Below, in pieces: positions 32,528-40,882 of a stretch of DNA of 64,000 nt. The DNA is taken from assembly GCF_017355265.1 (NCBI RefSeq), contig NZ_JADIJQ010000012.1:25965-89964 (forward strand), in the 5' to 3' direction. The first letter of the stretch is position 1, and each line of letters opens with the position of its first letter. The position numbers were made by a program, and so were the translations under genes. The notes under the pieces were generated by a model that did not search any database, was not told the DNA's origin, and saw only the letters and a program-made list of their open reading frames with translations. The stretch comes from Tessaracoccus sp. SD287. GTDB lineage: Bacteria > Actinomycetota > Actinomycetes > Propionibacteriales > Propionibacteriaceae.

Positions 32528-35500
32528 GTGACTCTTTCCGGACTCGTTGACCTGCTCGCGACCGACCCGCAGCTGGCCGAAGCCCTCGAGAGGGGACGCG
32601 CCGGCCAGCCAGCGCTCGACCTGACCACCCCCTCCAGTTCTCGTGCCGCCATCGCGGCCACCCTGGCCAGCAAGACGGGTCGGATGACGTTGATGGTCAC
32701 CTCGACCTTCCGCGAGGCCGAGGACCTGGTGGCCAGCCTGGAGTCATGGCTCAGCCCCGAGGACGTCTGCTACTACCCGGCTTGGGAGACGCTGCCCCAC
32801 GAGCGGCTCAGCCCCCGCTCCGACACCGTCGGGCGTCGGCTCCAGGTGCTTCGCCGCATCGTCGGGAACTCCGAGCAGCCCAAGCCCACCGTGGTCGTCG
32901 CCGCCGTCCGCTCGATCCTGCAGCCGCAGGCCCAGGGCCTGGCCGACCTGGAACCGGTCGTCGTGCGCAAGGGTGCCGAGTCCAGTCCGCGAGCACTGGC
33001 CGAGGCGCTGGTCGCCGCTGCCTACAACCGGGTCGACCTGGTGGAGCGTCGCGGGGAGTTCGCCGTGCGCGGCGGCATCGTCGACGTCTTCCCGCCCACC
33101 GACGAACATCCCGTCCGGATCGACTTCTTCGGCGACGAGGTCGACGAGATCAGGACCTTCACCGTCGCCGACCAGCGTTCCACCGACCAGACCCTCACCG
33201 AGGTCACCGCCAGCCCCTGCCGCGAACTGCTGCTCAACGACCAGGTGCGGGCCCGGGCCAGGGCGCTGATCAGCGAGCACCCCGAACTGACCGACATGCT
33301 CGACCGGATCGCCGAAGGTCACGCCGTGGAGGGCATGGAGGCCCTGACCCCGGTGCTGGTCGACCGCCTCGAACTGCTCGTCGAGGTGATGCCCACCAAC
33401 ACCCTGGTGCTGGTCAGTGACCCCGAACTGGTGCGCAGCCGCGCCATCGACCTGGTCCGCACCAGCCGGGAATTCCTGGAGGCGTCCTGGTCGGGTGCGG
33501 CCGGGGGAGGCCGGGCACCGATCGACGTGTCCTCCTCGGCCTACCGCGAACTGGGCGACGTCCGGGCCGTCTCGCTGGGGCGCGGCCAGTCCTGGTGGAC
33601 CCTGTCACCCTTCTCCTCGGCCCCCGACGCCGGCGACATCGCCACCAGCGACGTCACCCTCGACGGCGTCGAGTCCCACACCCTGGCCATCGCCGCCACC
33701 GAGTCGTGGCGCGGCGACGTCGAGGGGGCGATTGCTGACTTCGCCGACTCGCTGGCCCGCGGTGATCGCGTCGTCCTGACCGCCGACAGCCCCGGTCTGG
33801 CTGCCCGGATGAAGGAGGTGCTGGCCGACCACGACCTGCCCGCCCAGGTCGCGACCGTGCTGGAGGAGGCGCCGCCGGCCAACACCATCACCATCGTCAC
33901 CGCCACCCAGCAGCATGGCTTCCGGGCCACAGCGCTCGGTCTGTCCGTGCTCACCACCGGTGACCTGGCCGGCTCCCAGGCTGCCGACAAGGCGGCGCGC
34001 AAGATGCCCTCGCGCCGCAAGAACCAGATCGAACCGCTGGAACTCGTCGTCGGCGACCCCGTCGTCCACGAGCACCACGGGGTCGGCCGCTACATCGAGA
34101 TGACCACCCGCACCGTCCAGGGCGCCACCCGCGAATACCTGGTCATCGAGTACGCGCCGTCCAAGCGGGGCCAACCTGGCGACCGTCTGTTCGTCCCCAT
34201 GGACGCGCTCGACCTGGTCACCCGCTACGTCGGCGGCGAGAATCCGTCCCTGGACCGGATGGGCGGGGCCGACTGGCGCCAGCGCAAGTCCCGCGCCCGC
34301 AAGGCCGTCAAGGAGATCGCGGCCGAGTTGATCAAGCTGTACGCGGCGCGTCAGGCCAGCCGTGGCCACGCCTTCGGCCCCGACACCGTCTGGCAGCGGG
34401 AACTGGAGGACGCCTTCGCCTACGTCGAGACGCCCGACCAGTTGGCCACCCTGGAGGAGGTCAAGCGTGACATGGAGGCCGTCGTCCCCATGGACCGGCT
34501 GGTCTCCGGTGACGTCGGCTACGGCAAGACCGAGATCGCCGTCCGGGCCGCGTTCAAGGCCGTCCAGGACGGCAAGCAGGTGGCGGTGCTGGTGCCGACC
34601 ACCCTGCTGGTCCAGCAGCACTTCCAGACCTTTACCGACCGCTACGCCGGTTTCCCGGTGAGCGTGGCACCCATGAGCCGCTTCCAGACCGACGCCGAGA
34701 TCGCCAAGACCAAGGACGGGCTGGCCAGCGGCAAGATCGACGTGGTGGTCGGCACCCACCGGCTGTTCGGCAGCGATGTCGCCTTCAAGGACCTGGGCCT
34801 GGTCATCGTCGACGAGGAGCAGCGCTTCGGCGTCGAGCACAAGGAGGCGCTGAAGCGTTTGCGTCTCAACGTCGACGTGCTTTCCATGAGCGCCACCCCG
34901 ATCCCTCGGACCCTCGAAATGGCCATCACGGGCATCCGCGAGATGTCCACCATCGCCACCCCGCCCGAGGAGCGCCACCCGGTGCTGACCTTCGCCGGCC
35001 CCTACGACGAGGGCCAGGTGGTGGCGGCCATCCGTCGCGAACTGGCCCGCGAGGGGCAGGTGTTCTTCGTCCACAACCGGGTGCAGTCCATCGAGAAGAC
35101 GGCGCGCCGGCTGCGGGAACTGGTGCCCGAGGCACGGGTGGTCACCGCCCACGGGCAGATGGGCGAGAAGCAACTCGAGCAGATCATGGTCGACTTCTGG
35201 GAACGTCGCGCCGACGTGCTGGTCTCGACCACCATCGTCGAGGCAGGTCTGGACATCTCGACGGCGAACACCTTGATCATCGACCGTGCCGACCTGATGG
35301 GCCTGTCACAGCTGCACCAGATCCGGGGCCGCGTCGGACGTGGCCGTGACCGGGGCTACGCCTACTTCCTGTACCCGCCGGACAAGCCGCTCACCGAGGC
35401 CGCCCACGACCGGCTGTCCACCATGGCAGCCCACACCGACCTGGGCGCCGGCATGGCGATCGCCATGAAGGACCTCGAGATCCGCGGCGCGGGCAACCTG

Positions 35501-36082
35501 CTGGGCGGTGAGCAGTCGGGCCACATCGCCGACGTCGGCTTCGACCTGTACATCCGCCTGGTGGGGGAGGCAGTCAGCGACTTCCGCGGCGAGGACACCG
35601 AACCCGAGGCCGACATGCGCATCGAGCTGCCCGTCGACGCCCACCTGCCGACCGACTACGTGGAGTCCGAACGCCTGCGCCTGGAGATGTACAAGCGCCT
35701 GGCCGAGGTGCGTCACAGCGCCGACATCGCCGAGGTCGCCACCGAACTGCGCGACCGCTACGGCGAGTTCAACGAGCAGGTGCAGGCGTTGCTGGACGTC
35801 GCGGCATTCCGGCTGCTGTGCCGTGAGCGCGGCATCCAGGAGGTCACCACGGTCGGCACCAACATCCGGCTGGCGCCGGCCGACCTGCCCGAGTCCCGCC
35901 AGATGAGGCTGGACCGGCTCTACCCCGGCACCGTGATCAAGCGCGCCCTCAACGTGGTGCTGGTGCCCCGCCCGCGTGCCTCGGTGACCAGCGGATTGAT
36001 GGCCGACCAGGAACTGCTCGAGTGGGTGACCGCGCTGGTCACCGACATCTTCCCGGTGCTGGTCCACGCCGAGCATGGCTAG
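32528..36082 (+). CDS. mfd: Transcription-repair coupling factor
   Basis: A 1184-residue Mfd, a DNA translocase that removes stalled RNA polymerase and recruits UvrA. The order is a UvrB-like N-terminal half (residues ~1–420), CarD-like polymerase-interaction domain (VVGDPVVHEHHGVGRYI ~513), then RecG-like motor: GDVGYGKTEIA (Walker A ~660), VIVDEEQRFG (DEEQ ~758), SATPIPRTLEMA and QIRGRVGRGRDRGYAY (motif VI ~923). The C-terminal UvrA-masking domain follows. Start GTG 32528 has TAAACT (32516–32521) 6 nt upstream and no ribosome-binding site, predicting leaderless expression. Confidence 0.97.
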   Translation: MTLSGLVDLLATDPQLAEALERGRAGQPALDLTTPSSSRAAIAATLASKTGRMTLMVTSTFREAEDLVASLESWLSPEDVCYYPAWETLPHERLSPRSDTVGRRLQVLRRIVGNSEQPKPTVVVAAVRSILQPQAQGLADLEPVVVRKGAESSPRALAEALVAAAYNRVDLVERRGEFAVRGGIVDVFPPTDEHPVRIDFFGDEVDEIRTFTVADQRSTDQTLTEVTASPCRELLLNDQVRARARALISEHPELTDMLDRIAEGHAVEGMEALTPVLVDRLELLVEVMPTNTLVLVSDPELVRSRAIDLVRTSREFLEASWSGAAGGGRAPIDVSSSAYRELGDVRAVSLGRGQSWWTLSPFSSAPDAGDIATSDVTLDGVESHTLAIAATESWRGDVEGAIADFADSLARGDRVVLTADSPGLAARMKEVLADHDLPAQVATVLEEAPPANTITIVTATQQHGFRATALGLSVLTTGDLAGSQAADKAARKMPSRRKNQIEPLELVVGDPVVHEHHGVGRYIEMTTRTVQGATREYLVIEYAPSKRGQPGDRLFVPMDALDLVTRYVGGENPSLDRMGGADWRQRKSRARKAVKEIAAELIKLYAARQASRGHAFGPDTVWQRELEDAFAYVETPDQLATLEEVKRDMEAVVPMDRLVSGDVGYGKTEIAVRAAFKAVQDGKQVAVLVPTTLLVQQHFQTFTDRYAGFPVSVAPMSRFQTDAEIAKTKDGLASGKIDVVVGTHRLFGSDVAFKDLGLVIVDEEQRFGVEHKEALKRLRLNVDVLSMSATPIPRTLEMAITGIREMSTIATPPEERHPVLTFAGPYDEGQVVAAIRRELAREGQVFFVHNRVQSIEKTARRLRELVPEARVVTAHGQMGEKQLEQIMVDFWERRADVLVSTTIVEAGLDISTANTLIIDRADLMGLSQLHQIRGRVGRGRDRGYAYFLYPPDKPLTEAAHDRLSTMAAHTDLGAGMAIAMKDLEIRGAGNLLGGEQSGHIADVGFDLYIRLVGEAVSDFRGEDTEPEADMRIELPVDAHLPTDYVESERLRLEMYKRLAEVRHSADIAEVATELRDRYGEFNEQVQALLDVAAFRLLCRERGIQEVTTVGTNIRLAPADLPESRQMRLDRLYPGTVIKRALNVVLVPRPRASVTSGLMADQELLEWVTALVTDIFPVLVHAEHG

Positions 36083-36137
36083 GATCGTCGCGATGCTGCG
36101 AGAGCCGCCAGCGACGTCCGACCGTGAGGAAACATCG

Positions 36138-36683
36138 ATGCCCCGCACTGCCCGTACCGGTTGGAGCCGAGTTCGCACTGGGGCCGTGGCCGTCGCGGCG
36201 GCGCTGGCCGTCACCGGCTGCGCCCACCCCAGCGGTGGCACCGCCTTCGAGGTCGAGGGCCACAGCATCAGCCTCACCGACCTGCAGTCAGCCGCCCAGG
36301 CCTGCGCCGCGCCACTGGGCTTCAGCCAGGACGCCATGGACGCCCAGATCCGCATCATCGCCCTGCAGGGGCTGATCGGGAAGGCGTTGGCCGAGCAGAA
36401 CGGCCTGTCCTACTCCGACGCGCAGGTGCGCCAGGCGCTGGCCGACCAGCAGGTCGACGGTGCCCTCGATGCGCCCGGCTGCAGCGAGGTCGCCCGCGCC
36501 TACGGCACCTTCTTCCTGGCCGCCACCCAGGTCGGCGCCGACCGGGGCATCGCCCAGATCACGGCCATGGACGTGGTGGTCAACCCCCGCCTCGGCAGCT
36601 GGGACCGTGAGCAGCTCGGCCTGCGCCACGGCAACGGCTCGCTGTCGCAGGTCGGCCCCGAGTCGCTCGACTCTCAGGGCTGA
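36138..36683 (+). CDS. SurA-N-like lipoprotein
   Basis: A 181-residue exported lipoprotein. Signal peptide with basic N-terminus and lipobox AVTGC (~24–28). The mature part has FEVEGHSISLTDLQSAAQAC and then QNGLSYSDAQVRQALADQ, a helical arrangement like the N-terminal domain of SurA-type chaperones. No PPIase domain follows. Two cysteines in the mature region may form a disulfide. ATG 36138 has GAGGAAACATCG before it; TAGGAT at 36079–36084, inside the end of mfd, is a likely -10. Its place beside mfd and mazG corresponds to the lipoprotein LpqU position in Mycobacterium, though the sequence is not recognisably LpqU. Confidence 0.75.
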   Translation: MPRTARTGWSRVRTGAVAVAAALAVTGCAHPSGGTAFEVEGHSISLTDLQSAAQACAAPLGFSQDAMDAQIRIIALQGLIGKALAEQNGLSYSDAQVRQALADQQVDGALDAPGCSEVARAYGTFFLAATQVGADRGIAQITAMDVVVNPRLGSWDREQLGLRHGNGSLSQVGPESLDSQG

Positions 36684-37309
36684 TGAGCGAACCCGGCCAG
36701 GAGTTGCTGCGGTTGCGCCAGGTGATGCACCGGCTGCGCCGGGAGTGCCCCTGGGACGCCCAGCAGACCCACCGCAGCCTGGTCACCTATCTGGTCGAGG
36801 AGACCGGTGAGGTGATCGACGCCATTGAGACCGGTGATGACACCGACCTGGTCGAGGAGCTCGGCGACCTGCTGCTGCAGGTCTACTTCCACGCCGAGAT
36901 TGCCGAACAGCAGGGCCGGTTCACCTTGGACGAGGTCGCAGCCGGCATTGCCGACAAGCTCACTGACCGGCACCCCTACGTCTTCGGCGAGGACGAGGTG
37001 CCCGACGACCCGAAAATTGCCTGGGAGGCGCGCAAGCGTGCCGAGAAGGGCCGCACCTCGTCCCTGGACGGCATCGCGCAGTCCCTCAGCGTCGTCGCCC
37101 GGGCCACCAAGGTGGCCAGTCGGACCCGCAACCACCACGTGCCCATCGACCTGCCAGACGCACCGGTCACCGCCGACCAGGTGGGGCAGGGGATCATTGA
37201 CCTGGTGCTGCGGGCGCACGCCAGCGGGATTGACGCCGACCAGGCCAGCCGGGAGGCGTTGCGGGCGCTGGAGACGCGCATCCAACAGGCCGAGCTGGAC
37301 GCTCGCTGA
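36683..37309 (+). CDS. mazG: MazG-type nucleoside triphosphate pyrophosphohydrolase
   Basis: A 208-residue MazG protein that hydrolyses NTPs to NMP and PPi. The EExxE–ExxD metal motifs are seen as LVEETGEVIDAIE (~38–50) and LVEELGDLLLQVYFHAEIA (~56–74). The CPWDAQQTHRSL start is characteristic (~19–30). A second helical half ends with an ASRTRN segment and a long C-terminal helix. ATG overlaps the lipoprotein stop by one base (TGATG). It is the last gene of the conserved mfd block before the accessory island. Confidence 0.92.
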   Translation: MSEPGQELLRLRQVMHRLRRECPWDAQQTHRSLVTYLVEETGEVIDAIETGDDTDLVEELGDLLLQVYFHAEIAEQQGRFTLDEVAAGIADKLTDRHPYVFGEDEVPDDPKIAWEARKRAEKGRTSSLDGIAQSLSVVARATKVASRTRNHHVPIDLPDAPVTADQVGQGIIDLVLRAHASGIDADQASREALRALETRIQQAELDAR

Positions 37310-37348
37310 GGGCCGATGGCAACATCCGGCGCGTTGTATGCACTCGTA

Positions 37349-37360
37349 TATACATGTATA
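37349..37360. promoter_or_regulatory. GntR operator-like palindrome before the aldolase gene
   Basis: Perfect 12-bp palindrome TATACATGTATA, 43 nt upstream of the aldolase ATG. A further TGTATGCA half-site lies at 37336–37343. The same core recurs at four other promoters in the island. Confidence 0.75.
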
Positions 37361-37403
37361 CTCGCCGTTAATCGACGTGAACTACCCCCTTCAGGAGCAC
37401 ACT

Positions 37404-38267
37404 ATGACTTTCGCCAGCACCAAGGCGCTGACTCTGGCGGCCAAGGCAGGCGGTTACGCCGTGCCCGCCGTGAACATCGTGGACCAGTTGTCGCTCAACG
37501 CCGTTGTTGATGCCGCCAACGAGGCCCGGTCGCCGATCATCCTGCAGACCTCGGTCAAGACCCTCAAGGTGCTCGGCGCCGAGGCGCTGGGCGCCGCCGC
37601 CAAGCTCGCCGCCGCACGCGTCGACGTCCCCGTCGCGTTGCACCTGGACCACTGCCCCGACCGGGCCGTGATCACCGAGGCCATCAAGTACGGCTGGTCG
37701 TCGGTGCTCTTCGACGCCAGCGACCGCGACCTGGACACCGCCTGGGCCGAGACCCGTGAGGTCGTCGCCGAAGCGCATGCCGCCGGCGTCGACGTCGAGT
37801 CCGAGATCGAGAACATCATCGGGGTCGAGGACGGCGTCGGGTCGGACACCGCCAAGCACAGCTACTCCGTCGACAAGCTGATCGAGGTTGCCACCGACAC
37901 CGGCACCGACCTGATCGCCCCCCAGCTCGGCACCGCCCATGGCCTGTACAAGGCCTCGCCCGTCCTGCTGTTCGAGCGCGTCGAGGAGTTCGCGTCGAAG
38001 ACCGACCTGGCCATCGTCCTGCACGGTGGCACCGGCCTCTCGGCCGAGGAGTTCACCCGCTTCATCACGGCGGGGGTGTCCAAGATCAACATCTCCACCG
38101 CATTGAAGCTTGCCTTCATGCACAGCGCCCTGGAACACCTGAAGGCCGCCGAGGCATCAGGCAAGTGGGAGCCGGTCAAGCTCTTCGCCGACCAGATCGA
38201 GGCCATGAAGGCCACCGTCACCGAGCACATCAACCTGTTCGGTTCGGCCGGAAAGGCACAGGCATGA
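37404..38267 (+). CDS. Class II (zinc) ketose-phosphate aldolase
   Basis: A 287-residue class II aldolase of the FbaA/GatY/KbaY type, which splits ketose (bis)phosphates into dihydroxyacetone phosphate and an aldehyde. The zinc ligands are seen as VALHLDHCPD (~75–84), GTAHGLYK (~175–182) and IVLHGGTGL (~206–214). The last gives the GG-T phosphate-binding loop and is followed by GVSKINIST. It is small and may act on something other than fructose-1,6-bisphosphate. CAGGAG lies about 9 nt before the ATG. It is coupled to the phosphatase gene (ATGA overlap) under the TATACATGTATA operator. Confidence 0.88.
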   Translation: MTFASTKALTLAAKAGGYAVPAVNIVDQLSLNAVVDAANEARSPIILQTSVKTLKVLGAEALGAAAKLAAARVDVPVALHLDHCPDRAVITEAIKYGWSSVLFDASDRDLDTAWAETREVVAEAHAAGVDVESEIENIIGVEDGVGSDTAKHSYSVDKLIEVATDTGTDLIAPQLGTAHGLYKASPVLLFERVEEFASKTDLAIVLHGGTGLSAEEFTRFITAGVSKINISTALKLAFMHSALEHLKAAEASGKWEPVKLFADQIEAMKATVTEHINLFGSAGKAQA

Positions 38268-39034
38268 GCCGCGCACTGATCCTCGACTGCGACGGCGTCC
38301 TCGCCGACACCGAACTCGACGGCCACCTGGTCGCCTTCAACCAGGTCTTCGCCGACGCGGGCGTCGGCTTCCAGTGGGGGACCGACGAGTACGGTCAGCT
38401 GCTCAAGATCGGCGGCGGCAAGGAGCGCCTGCGCCACTACCTGTCGCAGAACCCTGATCATGGTCTGGGTGAGGGCGCCGAGCTCGACGCCCGGATCGCC
38501 GAGTTCCACAAGGCCAAGTCGGCCGCCTACGTCGACATCGTCGAGGCCGGCAAGCTGCCCGGCCGCCCCGGGGTGCGCCGCCTCATCGAGGAGGCCCTGG
38601 ACGCCGGCTGGCAGGTGGCGGTCGCCTCCACCTCCGCCGTCGGCTCGGTCGAGGCCGTGCTGGCCTCGGTGATCGGCCCCGAGAACCGGGCCCGAATGGC
38701 CGGTGTCTTCGCCGGTGACATGGTCAAGGCCAAGAAGCCTGCCCCCGACATCTACCTGATGGCGCTGGAGGCCCTGGGTGTCAGCGCCGACGAGGCCGTC
38801 GTCATCGAGGACTCCGAAGCCGGCGCCAAGGCCGCCGAGAACGCCGGCCTGACCCATGTCGTCACCGTCAGCCACTACACCACCGAGGACCCCTTCCCGG
38901 CGGCGGCGACCGTGGTCAGCTACCTGGGGGAGCCGGACCAGCCCGCCACCACCCTGGCCGGTCCCGACCTGACCCACGACGGGGTCATCAACCTGGCCTC
39001 GCTCGAGGAAGCCCTCGCCGCGCGAGCGGTCTGA
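38264..39034 (+). CDS. HAD phosphatase, CbbY/YieH-like
   Basis: A 256-residue HAD subfamily I hydrolase. Motif I DCDGVLADTE (~8–17), motif II VASTSAVGS (~120–128), Lys in MVKAKKPAPDIY (~150–161) and acidic motif IIIb VIEDSEAGAKAAENAG (~177–192). Characterised CbbY relatives remove the phosphate from xylulose-1,5-bisphosphate, a RuBisCO inhibitor, and others act on sugar phosphates. A repair or overflow role for a side product of the same pathway as the aldolase and the RuBisCO-like protein is therefore attractive but unproven. ATGA overlap couples it to the aldolase. Confidence 0.87.
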   Translation: MSRALILDCDGVLADTELDGHLVAFNQVFADAGVGFQWGTDEYGQLLKIGGGKERLRHYLSQNPDHGLGEGAELDARIAEFHKAKSAAYVDIVEAGKLPGRPGVRRLIEEALDAGWQVAVASTSAVGSVEAVLASVIGPENRARMAGVFAGDMVKAKKPAPDIYLMALEALGVSADEAVVIEDSEAGAKAAENAGLTHVVTVSHYTTEDPFPAAATVVSYLGEPDQPATTLAGPDLTHDGVINLASLEEALAARAV

Positions 39035-39069
39035 CCCTGAACCAGCTGAATCGTTCCAGTGCGGCCCTG

Positions 39070-39921
39070 ATGGTGATGGGCAGTTGCCTGTCATTGCAGT
39101 TCGGGGCCGCCCTGGCCACCCAGTTGTTCCCGGTCGCCGGGGCCTGGGGTGTCACCTCGGTGCGGCTGGTGGCCGCGGCCCTCATCCTGCTGGTCGTGGT
39201 GCGTCCCCGCACCTCGGGCTGGACGGCCCGCACCTGGCGTTGGGTGGTCCTGTTCGGCCTGTCGCTGGGGGCCATGAACGGCTTCTTCTACGCCGCGGTC
39301 GAACGGTTGCCGCTGGGGGTGGCCGTCACCCTCGAATTCCTGGGCCCACTGACCCTGTCAGCCGTCCTGTCCCGACGCCCACGCGACCTGCTGTGGGTGG
39401 TGATGGCGCTGGGCGGGGTCGCCCTGCTCGGTCTGGACGGCTTCCGCGGCGAGACCCCCCTGGATCCCCTGGGGGTGCTGTTCGCCCTGGTGGCCGCCAC
39501 GTTGTGGGCGATCTACATCCTGCTCGGCGCTCGCGTGGGTGCCATGGCGCCGGGGCAGGGGCCGCTCGCTGTCGCCATGGCGGTCGGCGCGTTGGCGATG
39601 CTGCCGCTGGGCGCCCAGGGCGCGGTCGCACTGTTCGCCGACCCTGTCCTGGTGGTGCTGGCCATCGGCACCGGACTGCTCGGCTCAGTGGTCCCGTACT
39701 CGCTGGAGTTCGCGGCGCTGCGCCGGTTGCCGCGGCACGTCTTCGGCATCCTGCTCAGCCTTGAACCCGGCTTCGCGGCCCTGGTCGGTGCCTTGCTGCT
39801 CGGCCAGTGGCTCGGCGTCGCCTCGTGGGTGGCGGTGCTGCTCGTCACCGCCGCCAGCATCGGCGCCACGGCGGTGGCCGAACGGGACAAGAGAGTGGGA
39901 CGACGACCTCACAGGTCGTAG
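39070..39921 (+). CDS. EamA/RhtA-family membrane exporter
   Basis: A 283-residue drug/metabolite transporter with ten membrane helices in two EamA repeats (~1–130 and ~140–270). The opening MVMGSCLSLQFGAALATQLF and the PLGVAVTLEFLGPL segment resemble RhtA-type threonine/homoserine exporters. No ribosome-binding site is strong, and the gene follows the phosphatase by 35 nt, so it may be on the same transcript. The 3′ end overlaps the convergent GntR gene by 13 nt. Confidence 0.85.
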   Translation: MVMGSCLSLQFGAALATQLFPVAGAWGVTSVRLVAAALILLVVVRPRTSGWTARTWRWVVLFGLSLGAMNGFFYAAVERLPLGVAVTLEFLGPLTLSAVLSRRPRDLLWVVMALGGVALLGLDGFRGETPLDPLGVLFALVAATLWAIYILLGARVGAMAPGQGPLAVAMAVGALAMLPLGAQGAVALFADPVLVVLAIGTGLLGSVVPYSLEFAALRRLPRHVFGILLSLEPGFAALVGALLLGQWLGVASWVAVLLVTAASIGATAVAERDKRVGRRPHRS

Positions 39922-40646
39922 TGGAACTCCAGCTTCACCTTGTCGCCGCGGAAGACGATCTTGGTGAACTCGAACATCTGGCCGTCGTCGTGACGGATGT
40001 GCTGCTGCAGCAGCAGCACCGGGGTGCCGGGACGGGCCGCGAGCGCCTCCGCCTCGGACTTGGTGGCCAGTGCCGACTCCAGCGACTCCTGCACCGTGGC
40101 CATCCGCAGCCCGTGGTCACGTTCCAGCACCGTGCACAACTGCTGCTTGGCGAGGTCGGCCTCCAGCAGCCGCGGCGCCAACTTCTCGGGGACGAAGCTC
40201 TCGTGGATCGAGATGGGACTGCCGTCGACCCGGCGCACCCGACGGATCCGGTAGACGTTGTCGCCGACCTCGATGCCGAGGTGGCGCGCGACGCGGGCAT
40301 CGGCGGGCACCAGGTCCTCGACCAGCACCTCGGTGTTGGTGTCGAAGCCCTGCGCCTCGAGTTGCTCCCGGATGCCCTGGTAGGAGGGGGATCGGGTCGA
40401 GATCTTGCGGTGCGCCACGAAGGTGCCCTTGCCGTGCACCCGGTACAACAGGTCTTCATCGACCAGGTTCGTCAGCACCTGGCGCACCGTCATCCGGCTG
40501 AGGCCGTACATGCGGTTGAGTTCGTTCTCGGACGGAATCTTCTCGTCCGGTTCCCACTCGCCGTCCTGGATCTTCGTCCGCAAGATGTCGGCCAGCTGCA
40601 CGTACAGCGGTATCGCTGACTTCCGGTTGAGCGTCTCTACTACCAC
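39909..40646 (-). CDS. GntR-family (HutC subfamily) regulator
   Basis: A 245-residue regulator. The N-terminal winged helix spans about residues 10–75 (IPLYVQLADILRTKI…PSENELNRMYGLSRMTVRQVL…YRVHGKGTFV). The C-terminal UTRA effector domain (about 95–240) starts with GIREQLEAQGF and has RIRRVRRVDGSPISIHESFVP. UTRA proteins bind sugar phosphates or similar small ligands. GTG 40646 is preceded by AGAAGG. Palindromes with ACATGT cores lie in its own promoter and at four other promoters of the island, so I infer that it is the local regulator. Confidence 0.92.
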   Translation of the reverse strand: MVVETLNRKSAIPLYVQLADILRTKIQDGEWEPDEKIPSENELNRMYGLSRMTVRQVLTNLVDEDLLYRVHGKGTFVAHRKISTRSPSYQGIREQLEAQGFDTNTEVLVEDLVPADARVARHLGIEVGDNVYRIRRVRRVDGSPISIHESFVPEKLAPRLLEADLAKQQLCTVLERDHGLRMATVQESLESALATKSEAEALAARPGTPVLLLQQHIRHDDGQMFEFTKIVFRGDKVKLEFHYDL

Positions 40647-40718
40647 CGTGCTGCCTTCTCTAGGTCCGTTGTGAGGGATGCCCCTGCGTCATGTCTCGTG
40701 ATCGTGGCCGCATGGTGC

Positions 40719-40740
40719 ATACATGTATAGGCATGTATAC
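40719..40740. promoter_or_regulatory. Operator pair between GntR and the E1 gene
   Basis: Perfect 10-bp palindrome ATACATGTAT (40719–40728), followed 2 nt later by GCATGTATAC (40731–40740), which contains a second half-site. It lies 73 nt upstream of the GntR start and 143 nt upstream of the E1 start, so it can serve both. Confidence 0.75.
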
Positions 40741-40882
40741 TCCCAATTGTCTGCCGGAACGAGTGCCCCGCAAAGGTTTATCCCTCAAGCTTAACGGGAA
40801 CCATCGCTGGAACCGGCGTCGGCGCCTCGCGGCGCGCCCCCCGAACACCAGGCGAATGTCGCCTCGATGAGGACAAGGATCC

